DNA of 64,000 nucleotides from Spisula solida. Its lineage: Eukaryota > Mollusca > Bivalvia > Venerida > Mactridae. A program made the translations under genes and the position numbers. Shown here in pieces: positions 23,872-35,246 of this stretch (the stretch's first letter is position 1; each line of letters starts with the position of its first letter). The notes beneath the pieces were generated by a model. The model was not told the origin of the DNA. It did no database searches and saw nothing but the letters and a program-made list of their open reading frames with translations. The stretch covers positions 6,763,001-6,827,000 of the forward strand of contig OX365953.1 of NCBI GenBank assembly GCA_947247005.1, in the 5' to 3' direction.

Positions 23872-24135
23872 ACTGGGCTCGACACTAAAAAAAAAAGAGT
23901 ATATTAAGTCAGACAGGGAAGGCAGCACTCAACTTAACCAGCCGAGCACAGAAAACATTAAAAACACACAAAGCACAAAGCCCAACTAAACAAGCGCAGA
24001 TCCGCCCAAGTCCGAGACCAGTGAAAATCCAGAAGGACCAGGGAAAATTCTGGAGGACCAGTAACTGTCCTATTTACAAATTAGGCGCTTTTGCCCTGTC
24101 GGACCAGTGGCCAAAATAGTTAGGTTCTAGGCTGA
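23872..24135 (-). mobile_element. CAGGGCTCGACACTAAC MITE, interrupted copy
   Basis: The left end 'gggctcgacacta' is separated from the rest ('tccgagaccagtgaaaatcc' to 'ccaaaatagttag') by a ~110-bp 'gacagggaaggcagcac' repeat at 23889-23998. Rejoining the two parts gives the same order as the copies at 9308 and 42360. Confidence 0.8.
23889..23998 (+). repeat. 'gacagggaaggcagcac' repeat inserted in a MITE
   Basis: Preceded by an A-rich run and ends at 'gatccgcccaag'. It lies wholly within another repeat, which shows that this sequence moves as a unit. The A-run on one side is compatible with a retrotransposed SINE, but no tRNA boxes are obvious. Confidence 0.7.
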
Positions 24136-24713
24136 ATATACCAATATTTTAAGTAGATTTTTTCAACCTGTCACGTGCATCTTGACTCTTGGTTTGCGTC
24201 CTATTAGTTTCTAAATATTTTGCTCAAGTTAATTGCATTTTTGTGCGTATGCGACAGTATGACTATGCTAGCTGTCTTAATAAAATATTAATTATGTTTA
24301 TACAATGTCATGTTATATCGCTAAAAACAGTCTTGTGGTTTTTAAGAAAGATTTACAAGTACTCACAGCTTTAAAGGGATCCATATATAAGTTATATAAA
24401 TTTCATTCTTAAACTTTTAAGACACTGGCTTTTCTTAATTTTCTCCTGGTACTGCCCAATTATACAAAACATCCAGTGACCGGTGAATCATTGATCATCA
24501 AGCAGCCTCCCGGCTTTTTAATTATTTAATATTGATAACAAATTGGTAGGAAATATTACCGATTTGCCACATCATTTGGTCAGGACACTTTCATATTATA
24601 AGTAATTGTTAATAAAAGATCTTCTAATTTAAAAAAACCAATGGATCCAAACACAATTTTAAATGATGTTATTGTAATCCTCATTTGATTAAAAATGAAA
24701 ACCCTGCTCAAGC

Positions 24714-27689
24714 ATTTAAAGGTGCTGCCTCACAGATTGGGCTAAAATTTTTGTTTATTGTGATTTTCCAATCTAATTACCAAGTATTGATGTAATAGAA
24801 AGCCTGACTGACGGTTGCTTTATGAAAGATTTGGTGCAAATAAGCAATTTTAACCACTCTCGATATCGCCCACTGAGTATTTTTTTCTTGAAATAAACAC
24901 GCTAACTTTCCTTCCAAAATGCTTTTTGAATTATGTTTTCACATCTGATTGAACTGTAACATCAACAATCTCCAGCGTAAACATCAGTGAGGTATTTAGT
25001 TCGTTTTTCGATTTGTTTTCATCAAATGCGAACAAATTTCAGGCAATTTAAGTTATAGTAGTGGTAATTCTGTAGGGTATTAATACCCTATAGAATTTTT
25101 GATGTAAAAATACTAAATATCTACAAAATGCTGATGTTTCTCAAGTTATTTTAGATGTCAGTGTGGTTGTTTATGGCATATACGTGGGTTGTCCCAGAAT
25201 AGCGTATAATCACGTTATATCATGAGAACTATCAAGTATTGTATGTCGATATTATAATAAACCTTTAGAGAATTTAATTCTTGACAAACTAGCAAATTTC
25301 ATTACAAATTATCTAAACTACTACAAATTATGTACATTTTACGAACGCCATGGAGGTGAAGCCAGGTGCGTCACAGAACGTCAACACTCGCCTAAGACGT
25401 CATGCTATCACAGTTCTCCCAAGTACTTTCCTTCGCGAGCTACATACTTTAATATTATATGCCGATGTTGTAATTAACCATTTGATAATTTATTTCTTTA
25501 CATTATAACTATCAAAATTTCATTAATCCCTTTTTAAAATGGACAACTTGAGTTGACGTTTTGTGAGGATAGTGTCGGAAACAATATGACGTAAGTTATT
25601 GCTCAGCCCGGTCGGTCTGCTCTATTTCGTTCCCCTGTCTTCCTGTGCCAAATAAAACGATTGTGTCAATTAAAAACAGCTGTCTAATTACGTTGCTGTA
25701 TTATGCAGTTGATGCCACCTCATTAATCGTCTGTCTTGGTGTTACATTACGGTTACATAATAGGGCAATGCTTAGAAAACGACGATCGCTCGATAACGTC
25801 GTCTGACGTCGTATTTTGTTTTACTCTAATCATAACAACGTTGTTATATTACGTCATAAACCCGCCATACACGACGTCATTACCATGAAACGTCACACAG
25901 CAACTAGCCAAAACATTCCAATTACGCTTATATACTGAGCAAAACTTCTAACCGAACACTTTTTAAACTTGAATATTACCGTAATTTGTTAACTTACAGA
26001 CTTCAAATTTTGCATAGTCTTAGCATTATAGATTATGTACAGAATACAGCTAACCATGTGCAAATACATTAAACAATCACTCGTCCATAGCGGAATACCT
26101 TAAAACCACATTTTTGCACAAGATTTTCCCGGAACCGCAGTTTTCACGATTATTGTGTATATTTTTCATAGCATGTGGATAGGTAAATCTGAAAAACAAC
26201 ATATTTAGCCAAAAACATGTAGCGTATGCTAATGGCAGACCGCGGAAGGACGGATCAGTGTTACATTAATATAAACCATCGAACCTATGTTTTTATTTTA
26301 TTTTACATGTGTGTGAATACAAATACGCCTTAAAAGAAATAAAAAAATGCATTGGAAATCACAAGATGTAAGAAAAATGTTATATAACTCTTGAATGATT
26401 AACCCCCTTTTTGAGTTAATTCCCACAACTTTAAACTTGTATTGTATAATTGAACTGAATTACTTTGACTTGTTTAATTTCTGACATTTGTGCAGATCTA
26501 AGTTTTAATGGTGTTATAAGCACACACGTTAAAAAACTTTTTTTCTCCATTCAGTGTAATAAACAGTCATTAAAATATACCAGTGATATGATTAAACTCA
26601 ATTTCCAGTCACAGTCCAGTCTGTCACAGTCCCTGGATCAAATGAAAACAATATCAATCTCAAAAGGGGAATTTGGAACACGATTATAGAATCATTATCA
26701 GTATGCTAAAGAAATTCGTAAGTTTCCTATCCATTCGGTTAATTACTGTATGGGTTACCTCCCCTCCACTATCAAAAAATAAGGTAATCTACAAAATAGT
26801 GCTTAAAACAACTTTTAAGGTCAACGACCACCATGTTTATGTTTATTTTGTGTTATTTGAATGTGTCGATCAGGCGAAAATTACAATAAACCCAATAAAA
26901 AATAGTTGGCCTCTAACAGTCAATTCCTAGTACATTTTTCGTTTTTCTGCCGTTTCATAATTCAATGCACCGCTGTACACCATTTAGATAAACAAAATAT
27001 CGGGTTACACTTTCTGGACAGTCAATATCACACACACAAAATTTCGTTAAAAAATATTCATAAACAAAAAAGTTATCTTGATTTCATTAGTGTTGCGTAT
27101 TCAAAGCCGCTCAATGTACATTTTATGACTTTCATCTTGGTTGGTTGTGTAACTAAATTTATGTTTTATCCTTGATGCAAATAAAATAATTTAATGAAAT
27201 TTTGACCACTGCGTTCCGACATATTGTTTATACTTCCGACTAATTTTTATAAAATTCCTACAGCTAATACCAAATATAATAAACAATAACCTAGGTGTTC
27301 GGTTAGAAGTTTTGCTAAGTATATGTTTTTTGTCTGGATGTGGCAAATAGTACTTAAGTATTATTGCCGATACATATTAGAATTAATTTCTGAAAGACAC
27401 ATATTTTTTTGCTGACGCACATACCGTTACCATGGGTTACAAATTCTTCTATATGTCATACGCAACGTATGCTGAAATAAAATAAAATCCTCATATATAT
27501 GTGGAATAATTGTAGAAATGCACATGCAAAATTTCAAAACTGTGCCATCATGCTGAACCGAATAAAGCAAGAGTTATACGCTATTCTGGGACACCCCACG
27601 TACAGGCAACTATACCAAAATTACGCGAATATTTGACAATTTTATTTTATTTTTGCAATACACTGATATGTGAGGCAGTCCCTTTAAAT
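24714..27689. mobile_element. ~3-kb element with three concentric inverted-repeat pairs
   Basis: The outer ends are atttaaaggtgctgcctcac and gtgaggcagtccctttaaat. A second pair is inside: tgggttgtcccagaatagcg (near 25185) and cgctattctgggacacccca (near 27580). A third is tactgagcaaaacttctaac (near 25930) and gttagaagttttgctaagta (near 27310). The left arm is several hundred bp longer than the right, and no transposase frame is visible. It could be one eroded long palindrome or three nested MITEs. Confidence 0.65.
25360..25910. promoter_or_regulatory. Cluster of ACGTCA (CRE/ATF-like) motifs
   Basis: At least eight ACGT-core motifs lie in this 550-bp stretch, such as agacgtcat, atgacgtaag, ctgacgtcgt, ttacgtcata and acgacgtcatt. 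The area is more CpG-rich than its surroundings. It sits within the ~3-kb inverted-repeat element, so it may be element sequence rather than a host enhancer. Confidence 0.35.
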
Positions 27690-28462
27690 ACTTGAACCAC
27701 ATTATTGACATACATATTATGTTTTATTAGTCTTATAAGAGTGGGATCAAGTGGATGAAGCATGTGGATGAATTGAACATTGTTACTTGTTTGTTTATTT
27801 TGAAGTCACTCTTGGCAAAATTAAACATTCATTGCATTGTTCTTTGTAATTAATACTGTACAATCATTTAATTTCTATTGGACAAAATTTCATGGTTTTA
27901 GTGAAAAAGACCATTTTATGGGAGCGTAATTTCCAGGATTTTGGGTTTCATGAAATATGGCAAGGCAAAAAATTCAAAACATTATCAGAAATCATTAAAA
28001 AATCAAACATATAATAATTGTTTTATACATATTGATATATGCAAGTAAACATCCCCAAAACCCAGTTTTATACCTGACTGAACTTAAATCAGTAATTTTT
28101 TCCCTTTTTTATTAGGGTCCGGTTAACAGACCCTTTCCCAATACATGTAGCAAAAAGGCTAAATCGGACATCAAATGATCAAATTATGGACATTTTTGAC
28201 AAGCGGTCAAGCATAAAAGTTCAAAGAAACGAGTAAACAGTCACATGTAATCTCTTTTTCTGTTTTATTTGGCCTTAAAGTCTGCTTCAGGAAATTTCCC
28301 AATTTCAAGTTGTCATGACATGAAAATTCCCAATCCAGACTTTATTTAATAACTAAAATTGTATAAAAAAATCAGATGTCTGAAAATTTTATTAACTTCA
28401 GATGCATAATTATTACAACGTACATTCCTTTGCTATCAAAAAGATTCATACACCTCAAGATT

Positions 28463-29160
28463 TATTATCCCCCGCCGATGAAATCGGTAGGGGGGTATTG
28501 AAATGGTGTTGTCCGTCCGTCCTTCCGTCCATCCGCAGCCATTTCTCTGTAACTAGCTGGTAGAATTTCATGAAACTTAAAATAAATGTGAACTACCATA
28601 CTGGGATGATGCCCATCAAGTTTTTTTGGTGATCTATAAATAACTCTGGTTGCCATGACATTGACAACAGATTGGAAAAACTTAAACAATTCATACAAAA
28701 TCAACCACTGGCCAGATTTCAAAATTATTTTACAAAAATACTTGTTGGGTAACCCTCTTACAAAATTGACATTTTTGTCATGATTTCTCAAAAAACATGG
28801 CCGCCAGCGGGTGGGGGCCTGTTTCTCTGTTTATATCTCTAGTTAAATCTTTTAAAAATCTTCTTCTCTAAAAGTACTGGTTGGATTTCATTATGAATTG
28901 GTAACAATGTTCCTTTGGTGATTCTTATGACTCTGGTAGCCGTCTGGTTGCCGTGGCAACCGATTGCAAAAACTTAAAAAATTCATAAAAAAATCAACCA
29001 CTTGCAAGATTTCAAAATAATCTTACAGAAATAGTTATTTGCTGTGGTCCTTTCTAAAAATAGCTAAAAGATTTGAAATCTATTAATAACTACAAAACTT
29101 TGCCAAAACAACTGGTTGGTTTTCATTAACAAATGTATCCAAAAGAAATCTTTCTTTTTT
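28463..29160 (+). mobile_element. 'atcccccgccgatgaaatcg' repeat
   Basis: The start 'cccccgccgatgaaatcggt' then 'aggggggtat' forms a hairpin, followed by 'gtccgtccgtcc' and two ~370-bp units containing 'ggttgc.atgac' or 'ggttgccgtggcaacc' and 'aaatcaaccact'. It resembles the other 'gtccgtcc' molluscan repeats in design. Right edge approximate. Confidence 0.6.
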
Positions 29161-29699
29161 TTGTGTACAAATAAAAAAAAGTGGTTTGATCATTTGTTAC
29201 ATATTCTGTTGTTTGTCTCACTTTCTGTTCCTACCCTTTGTTGGCCAATTTTCCAACCTGTGCAGAGATATTGAGCTTACATTCCAACCTGCTCAATATT
29301 ACTGATAACCTGTAGGTGGGGGGGGGGGGGGGGGAATATCAATTCAACGAATTTGCTTGTTACTTAACAAACTGATATATAATTAAACTGGGTCACTAAA
29401 TATATAGTTGTAATGCACGTTCATGTTGATATAAATGAATATGAATTAATTATTATAAGTATGGTCGTTCATATTGTTATCCGCAATCAAATGAAATCCT
29501 ACTCGTTTGTAATGTTCATTACAAGCCCGGATTTAGGGGAGACTGGAATTTTGGCAAAAAAGCATACATGTGGTTCAAATAGTCTTATTTATTATTTGCT
29601 TTCAATGGATTACGGAGATTTTTCAGTGAAAATAACAGTGAAATTACGACTTTGTTATTTTCACTGTTTTAGAAGCTGGTTCCAGTATCGTTCAGAAAA

Positions 29700-29800
29700 A
29701 GAAATGTAACGTCAACGGCACCGGGCTTTAAAATGTACGTTACGTCATCATGACGTCACAATTGTCACGTCGTGACGTTCCGAATTCGACGTGATTTTTC
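29700..29800. promoter_or_regulatory. Dense ACGT/CRE motif block
   Basis: Seven to eight ACGT cores in about 100 bp, including ttacgtcatcatgacgtcac and gtcacgtcgtgacg, both palindromic. This is a CRE/ATF-like block in an otherwise CpG-poor area. Function unknown; a repeat origin is possible because palindromes continue on both sides. Confidence 0.35.
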
Positions 29801-29869
29801 CAATTAAGCCAATTCCGGTACACTTTTAAGAGAAATTAAAGCATATAATAAACAGAAAATTTGTTGATT

Positions 29870-30012
29870 TTTGGTGAAAGATCAATTTTATTTCACTCGT
29901 GATCACATAAAATTATTTTTTCACTCGTGGCTACGCCACTCATAAAAATATTGATTTTCTGTGATCACTCGATGAAATAAAATACGATCTTACACCAAAA
30001 TCAACAAATATT
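29870..30012. repeat. Palindromic 'cactcgtg' element
   Basis: The left part gaaagatcaattttatttca and cactcgtgatcac are mirrored on the right by gtgatcactcgatgaaataa and 'atacgatctt'. The centre is ctcgtggctacgccactc. Similar palindromes with a 'cacgagtg..tagcacgagtg' centre are at 48752-48918 and 61244-61330. Confidence 0.6.
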
Positions 30013-30298
30013 CTCTATATATTTCCACCGGTTTGTCAGGGCTAAGATTCTGACCAGGGCAGCCTTCTATAAAAATTGATGATTTGACCATCCTGAGAGA
30101 AATGTCTAGGTCTAGCACATGCACTACTATATCACTAGATAGAGGACAAGTTTATCATGCACTACTATATCACTAGATAAGGGACAAGGTCATATGTCAT
30201 TATTTACTGGATAGTAGATATAAGATATATAGGACAGTGAATCAGTGCATTGTTATGAAATACTCAGTGGGGCCCTTTGAAAACTGTAGTTTGTCAGT

Positions 30299-30464
30299 GT
30301 AGGCACAGGAACTTGCATATATATAACTTAAAAAAAATAATTTTTTTTTGGATTTTTTTTTTCACTAGGCCTACTGTAGAGCCAGTATCAATAAATATAA
30401 ATATATAAAAAAAATTTTGTTCAATTTTTTTTTTTTAAGTTATGCAAGTTCCTGTGGTGTAGGC
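30299..30464. mobile_element. Foldback MITE, intact copy
   Basis: The ends taggcacaggaacttgcata and tgcaagttcctgtggtgta are mirrored and continue into poly-A and poly-T (aacttaaaaaaaa / ttttttttaagtt). It is the uninterrupted relative of the element at 1557-1991. Confidence 0.75.
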
Positions 30465-30611
30465 TACTGACAAGTGAGAAATTTGCCTCCCACATAATAA
30501 ATTATTGGATGGATGTCTTGATATCTCAAAAGTTTTCTGTGCTTGTTCTCCCTTAACTGCTGGTCCAATTTCTATGAAACTTCACATTAACGTTTGGTAC
30601 CATTAGCCTAA

Positions 30612-30726
30612 CTGACAGAGGCGGCAGGCTGTCTGAGTGTGGGTTGTAATGTTTTTGTGGCTGTTCACTATTTCATGCTCTGCTGTTCCTGATTAGTGCT
30701 GCCTTCCCTGTCCGATTAATATCTTT
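30612..30726 (-). repeat. 'gacagggaaggcagcac' repeat, inverted copy
   Basis: Reads 'agtgctgccttccctgtccg' near its right end on the + strand, the complement of the family core. The left part is diverged from the other copies. Confidence 0.55.
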
Positions 30727-30807
30727 TTGCAAACTTGTAAAATGAATCACTGTTTAAAATATAGAACTGCACAGCTTTGTTTTCAGATATTAAACCTTCC
30801 AAGGCTG

Positions 30808-31020
30808 AACACTATAAGGGTTCCGCAAAGTTTCTGAATCTGAAGGGTCATTTTCATACTTTTTGGACTAAATTGTACCATTTTATTTTTTATAGGCAAA
30901 CTACCCTTGATTTTAAGAGAAAATGACAGTCCCTTCAAACCAAAATCTTGAGGGTCAAAATGTGGCTTCTTGGAAATTTCAATGGTCAAAATCCCTACTC
31001 CCGAGTCAAAAAGAACCCCT
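30808..31020 (-). mobile_element. 'gactcgggagtagggg' MITE, copy 2
   Basis: Inverted relative of 9110-9307: 'ctgaatctgaagggtcattt', 'aaccaaaatcttgagggtca' and 'ctactcccgagtcaaa' appear in reverse order. The shadow open frame here has no meaning. Confidence 0.65.
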
Positions 31021-31144
31021 GTTTTACTTAGGAGTAGCTTGGGTATATTAACTTTGTTTTCAATATGAACCTTCCCCGACTGAACAGATGGTGTTCTAAT
31101 TCAGCAATAACAAAATTAATGTACTGAGACTCAGTTACTCTTTC

Positions 31145-31602
31145 GTTAAACGCTGAGCATATGTACCCATAGCCTTTATTTGCCAGTCAGCTTTCTGCTG
31201 AAATATGGCAGGCATATATATCAGGGGTTCTACAATTCCGGATTTATCTGGAGTTCCAGATTTGATGCTTTACATGTACAAAGAAGAAACTTTTCTGCAG
31301 AAAATAAAAGTTATTTGATGAAAAAATTCAAAGAATTGACTAAGTTATGGTCATTTGAAGTTGCATAAGCTGAATTTTAACAATAGAACAATGTTTGAAG
31401 CAGAGTTTGGTTAAGGGAGGTGTCCTAAATTTAATTGGCACCTAAAGCAGACAGGCGTCTTATTTTCAGGATTGGGCATTATGGCTCAATAGAACCCCTG
31501 ATATATGAGCGGGGCTGCAGCCTTCACGCGTATTTGACACTGGGTCACCAGATTAGGCGACAAGCATGCTAACAATTACGCTACATGCAGAGGCACTCTT
31601 TG
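31145..31602 (-). mobile_element. SINE family 1, split by a hAT-like MITE
   Basis: The tail half (gccagtcagctttctgctga, aatatggcaggca) lies at 31145-31221. The tRNA-like head lies at 31501-31602: on the + strand 'caccagattaggcgacaagc' and 'gctaacaattacgctacatg'. A CAGGGGTTCTA element separates them. Confidence 0.75.
31222..31500 (+). mobile_element. CAGGGGTTCTA MITE (family B), copy 1
   Basis: 279 bp with mirrored ends CAGGGGTTCTA and TAGAACCCCTG. The flanks read atatatat on the left and atatatga on the right, matching a slightly eroded 8-bp target duplication, the hAT pattern. The interior has 'aaaataaaagttatttgatg', shared with family A. Other B copies are at 45109, 51888 (decayed) and 58587 (inverted). 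Confidence 0.85.
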
Positions 31603-31854
31603 ATAACTGAGATTGAAACTAAAATAAATGCAAAACAAGTAGGTAAAGTACAGTAATGAGATGCAGTTCTTAAATTAGATTTTACAGTCCTTAATTACTT
31701 CGTTCACCAGGGGTGGTATTCAATATTGATCTTTCTTGGACGACCAATCAGATCACACTTGAGTAAATTCTTGGTCAGTAACAGGCGATATGATTGGCTA
31801 TCCTAATTCTCTAATTAAATAAGATCAATATTGAATACCATCCCTGGTTCACAT

Positions 31855-32128
31855 TATAGGTCTGAGAATTTGACTTATCCTCAACCTTCTGTTTATTATT
31901 AGCATAATTTAACAGCTGATTATATTATCTGTATTTTGTAACCCTCACTGGTTATATATTTTCATAAGCGGGGAATATCACGTAGACGCTCAATGTGTAA
32001 TACCAACACAAATCTAAAGGACTAATACAGCACGATATGCTTGTGGAAATTTATACACTCTACGCAAGGACCTTGTAATATATATTAATGCATAATAGTC
32101 AGAATCAGGCCGAATTCTCCGTCCTATA
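31855..32128 (+). mobile_element. 'gagaatttgac' MITE, copy 2
   Basis: Same order as the other copies: 'attagcataatttaacagct', then 'taagcgggga.tatcacg', 'aacacaaatctaaagga' and 'ggaaatttatacactct'. The right end 'ccgaattctccgtcctata' mirrors the left 'attataggtctgagaattt' only roughly, so this copy is older than the next. Confidence 0.75.
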
Positions 32129-32530
32129 CTTGTCTTTCTTCAGTCCTAAAATTCTTTATCTGTACCTGTTTAGTGATTGATTACACCTACTGATGCATAC
32201 ATATGCATTTTGTGCAAGTATAACTGGCAATAAAAATTAAATTACAATTTTAAATGAGTTGACATTTTCAATGTAATGCACTTATATTTATAATTTGACA
32301 TTGTGGTTTAAGTTTGGGAATCAAGCGGCCGTCAAGGCTATCTGACTTGTGTTTTAAACTTGATAAAGTTTTACTCAGATTTCTGTTCTCTGTTCTGGTA
32401 AGTCAAACTTCTCTTTGGCACTGTCAAATCAGTTTGTCTTTCTTAACTGGTTAAATTTTTACATTATAAGAATTGATCTCACTGGAAATGAAATTGATGG
32501 TGTTTGTTCTCAGGTTTTGTAATTGGGATC

Positions 32531-32920
32531 TTTGTTTACAGGTATTCTAATAGAGGTCTTTGTTTACAGGTATTCTAATAGAGGTCTTTGTTTACAGGTA
32601 TTCTAATAGGGGTCTTTGTTTACAGGTATTCTAATAGAGGTCTTTGTTTACAGATATTCTAATAGAGGTCTTTGTTTACAGGTATTCTAATAGAGGTCTT
32701 TGTTTACAGGTATTCTAATAGAGGTCTTTGTTTACAGGTATTCTAATAGGGGTCTTTGTTTACAGGTATTCTAATAGTGGTCTTTGTTTACAGGTATTCT
32801 AATAGAGGTCTTTGTTTACAGGTATTCTAATAGGGGTCTTTGTTTACAGATATTCTAATAGAGGTCTTTGTTTACAGGTATTCTAATAGAGGTCTTTGTT
32901 TACAGGTATTCTTAAGTAAT
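32531..32920 (+). repeat. 28-bp minisatellite, ~14 copies
   Basis: The unit contains ggtctttgtttacaggtatt and ctaatagag. Copies differ at one or two positions (gag/ggg/gtg; acagg/acaga). Low divergence suggests active expansion and length polymorphism. Confidence 0.95.
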
Positions 32921-33900
32921 AGAGGTCATTGAAGTTCACATGTTTTAAGGGTGGTTTATGTTACGAAACTTATGAACCAGCACTTTATAAAAAGTGAGGT
33001 CTTGGTAGTTTAAATACAGGTAGATGTATCATACTGTCTTCTACGGGATTGGGTAGTTTGCTTTTGGACTGTTTAATAAAGTGTTGATTTATCAGGGTTT
33101 TTTTCAGTGTATATAAATATACTCAACAACTACGAGTACTCCTGCACATCCAGATTAAGTTATAGTCAGCTTAACATTTCTGTCCTGATTCAGAATCGAT
33201 TCAACTATATTTAAACATGATAGATCGCTGTAAGATCTATATTTGAGGTTATTATGTAGTATATCCCATCAGATCCGTATTACTGTAGTGTTACTGAGAG
33301 GTTGTAATGTATATCACATGGAGGTGAAAATGTAGTACATGGTATGGCTGTCAGTCTGTGTCGATGGGTGTTTGCAAGAAAGGTGAAAATGTAGGACAAT
33401 CTATGTAAGTGGAGGCTTGCATGACGAAATGTAGTGCACGTCACTTTTGAAGTTTAAAGAGTACATATCAAATATTTGATCAGAGAACACAGTGTGAAAC
33501 ATTCTGTCAATCTGTGTGAGCAGAGAGTTTTGTATACTGAGTTTAACATGTGATTTTGTTAGGGGAATATTATAAATATCTTATACCATAGAGTTTTATA
33601 TATTTGTGTCATTTTTGTGTTAGGGGAATAAACATTTACATTATTCACCCAGTGTTTTAACCTTTGTGTTATTTGTGAAATATCCTATTGATATTTCAAA
33701 GAGTGTTTGTATTATTTGTGAATTATCGTACTGAAATTTGAAGGTAATTACATTAATTAATTAATAACTTTATTTTAATTGACACATTTTCTGTGCTCTT
33801 TTCAATCAGTTTAAAATCATAGATCTCTCACTAAGACAGTGCCTGAGAATTTAAGTTTTAAAGAATTAAAGTGTTTGTAGTACACGTGCTCGGCTATATG

Positions 33901-34155
33901 GCATGAAGAATTTGACTGAACTTTCTATTAGCATAATTTAACAGCTAACATAATTGTCTATATTTATAATCCTGATTGTATGTTTTCATAAGCGGGAAGT
34001 ATCACGAAGATGCGCTAGATGTAATACCAACAGAAATCGAAAGGACCGATATTGCATGATTTGCTCGCGGAAATTTATACATTCAACGCAAGAACTATGT
34101 AATATATTCAAGCATAAAGCATTAAAAGTTGAGGATCAAGTCAAATTCTTCATGC
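33901..34155 (+). mobile_element. 'gagaatttgac' MITE, copy 3, clean ends
   Basis: 255 bp with ends gcatgaagaatttgact and agtcaaattcttcatgc, exact mirrors for 17 bp. The interior matches copies 1, 2 and 4. The small open frame inside is not a gene. Confidence 0.85.
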
Positions 34156-34496
34156 TATAACTGCTCTTCACACAATTATTTCTTTTCTACTAAGCGAGGT
34201 AAATACCCTAGATAATAGAACTGTGTTTCCCATACAACAAGAGATTTACTGGTTGGAAACCCAGAGGTAGTCTCGCGTGTACCAATGCTATACACCGGGC
34301 ACGTTAAACAACCGGAGGAGCCTGTTCGGAAAGAGCTAGGGTATCGCACCTGGATTCCTTGTATCACTTAGGCAGGGAATACACTAGATAACCACGCACT
34401 TACGGCTGTCAGTCAAATGGAAAAAAAGACTGATCTTCTAAATAAAACTTTGTTTGGTCCTGAAGGGTGGCATATTAAAATTGAACCATTGGTCTT

Positions 34497-34777
34497 GCAC
34501 CTATCAATGTTTTCCCCCAGGGGGGAGCGGCGGGCTGACCCAGGGGAATTTGACATTTTTACTTTTTCAAAGTCTAAATTCCCACCCTCGAGCAAGGGCA
34601 CTTTGTCAAAATCCCCTCACTGGGAGATGCTTTACATACCCCCGGGATCAAAATTTCGGCCGAAGTCAAAATTTCCCGGGACTCGGCACCAATCTGTCTG
34701 TCAAATTCCCACCTATTCTGTCAAAAGTCCCGTGTATGCCCGCCGCTCCCCCCCTGGGGGAAAACATTGATAGGTGC
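34497..34777. mobile_element. GCACCTATCAATG MITE with 35-bp TIRs
   Basis: 281 bp bounded by gcacctatcaatgttttccc (+ccaggggggagcgg) and its mirror ending ggaaaacattgataggtgc, about 35 bp almost identical. GC-rich compared with the flanks. Overlapping open frames of 62-161 codons on both strands have proline/serine-rich low-complexity products and are artefacts. A truncated copy is at 17998. Confidence 0.88.
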
Positions 34778-35034
34778 ATCAGTCCGCCAATCTGCAGTGA
34801 ATTTGTCCGGGCGTTCCGGTTAAAGTTTTTAATTAATTTCAATAGTTTGTTGAATCCTGAATTTTCCTTCTTTGTTTATATTGAAAGTGAAATTTCAGGC
34901 TTTGAAACCTGGATTTTCAGGCTTGAGAATGATTGCTAATTACCAGACCTGTTTGTTACTATCAATGCTATTGATTGAAACTTGACACACTTATATATAT
35001 TATTGTAAGTCAACCCTACTAGACATTAGTGGCA

Positions 35035-35246
35035 TAACTCTAGGATGATTTTGTAAGGAGTTATAGCCCTTTGTAATAACTCTAGGATGATTTTGTAAGG
35101 AGTTATGGCCCTTTGTAATAACTCTAGGATGATTTTGTAAGGAGTTATGGCCCTTTGTAATAACTCTAGGATGATTTTGTAAGGAGTTATGGCCCTTTGT
35201 AATAACTCTAGGATGATTTTGTAAGGAGTTATGGCCCTTTGTAATT
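35035..35246 (+). repeat. 42-bp tandem repeat, 5 copies
   Basis: Five copies of a 42-bp unit (taactctaggatgattttgt then aaggagttatggccctttgt). Copies 2-5 are identical and copy 1 differs at one base. This is a very recent expansion. Confidence 0.95.

Noticed and set aside
25970..27180. Three + strand frames of 74-89 codons in the ~3-kb inverted-repeat element
   Set aside because: I looked for transposase signatures (DDE, zinc finger, chromodomain) and saw none. Composition is that of translated AT-rich DNA.
29316..29335. Run of about 18 G as a structural (G-quadruplex) signal
   Set aside because: A plain homopolymer, also prone to sequencing and assembly error, with no nearby feature that gives it meaning.
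32531..32920. Regular direct repeats resembling a CRISPR array
   Set aside because: Units are contiguous with no variable spacers, and the genome is eukaryotic. It is a minisatellite.
34413..34939. Overlapping open frames of 62-161 codons on both strands
   Set aside because: They coincide with the GCACCTATCAATG MITE and read low-complexity Pro/Ser-rich products with no homologue that I recognise.
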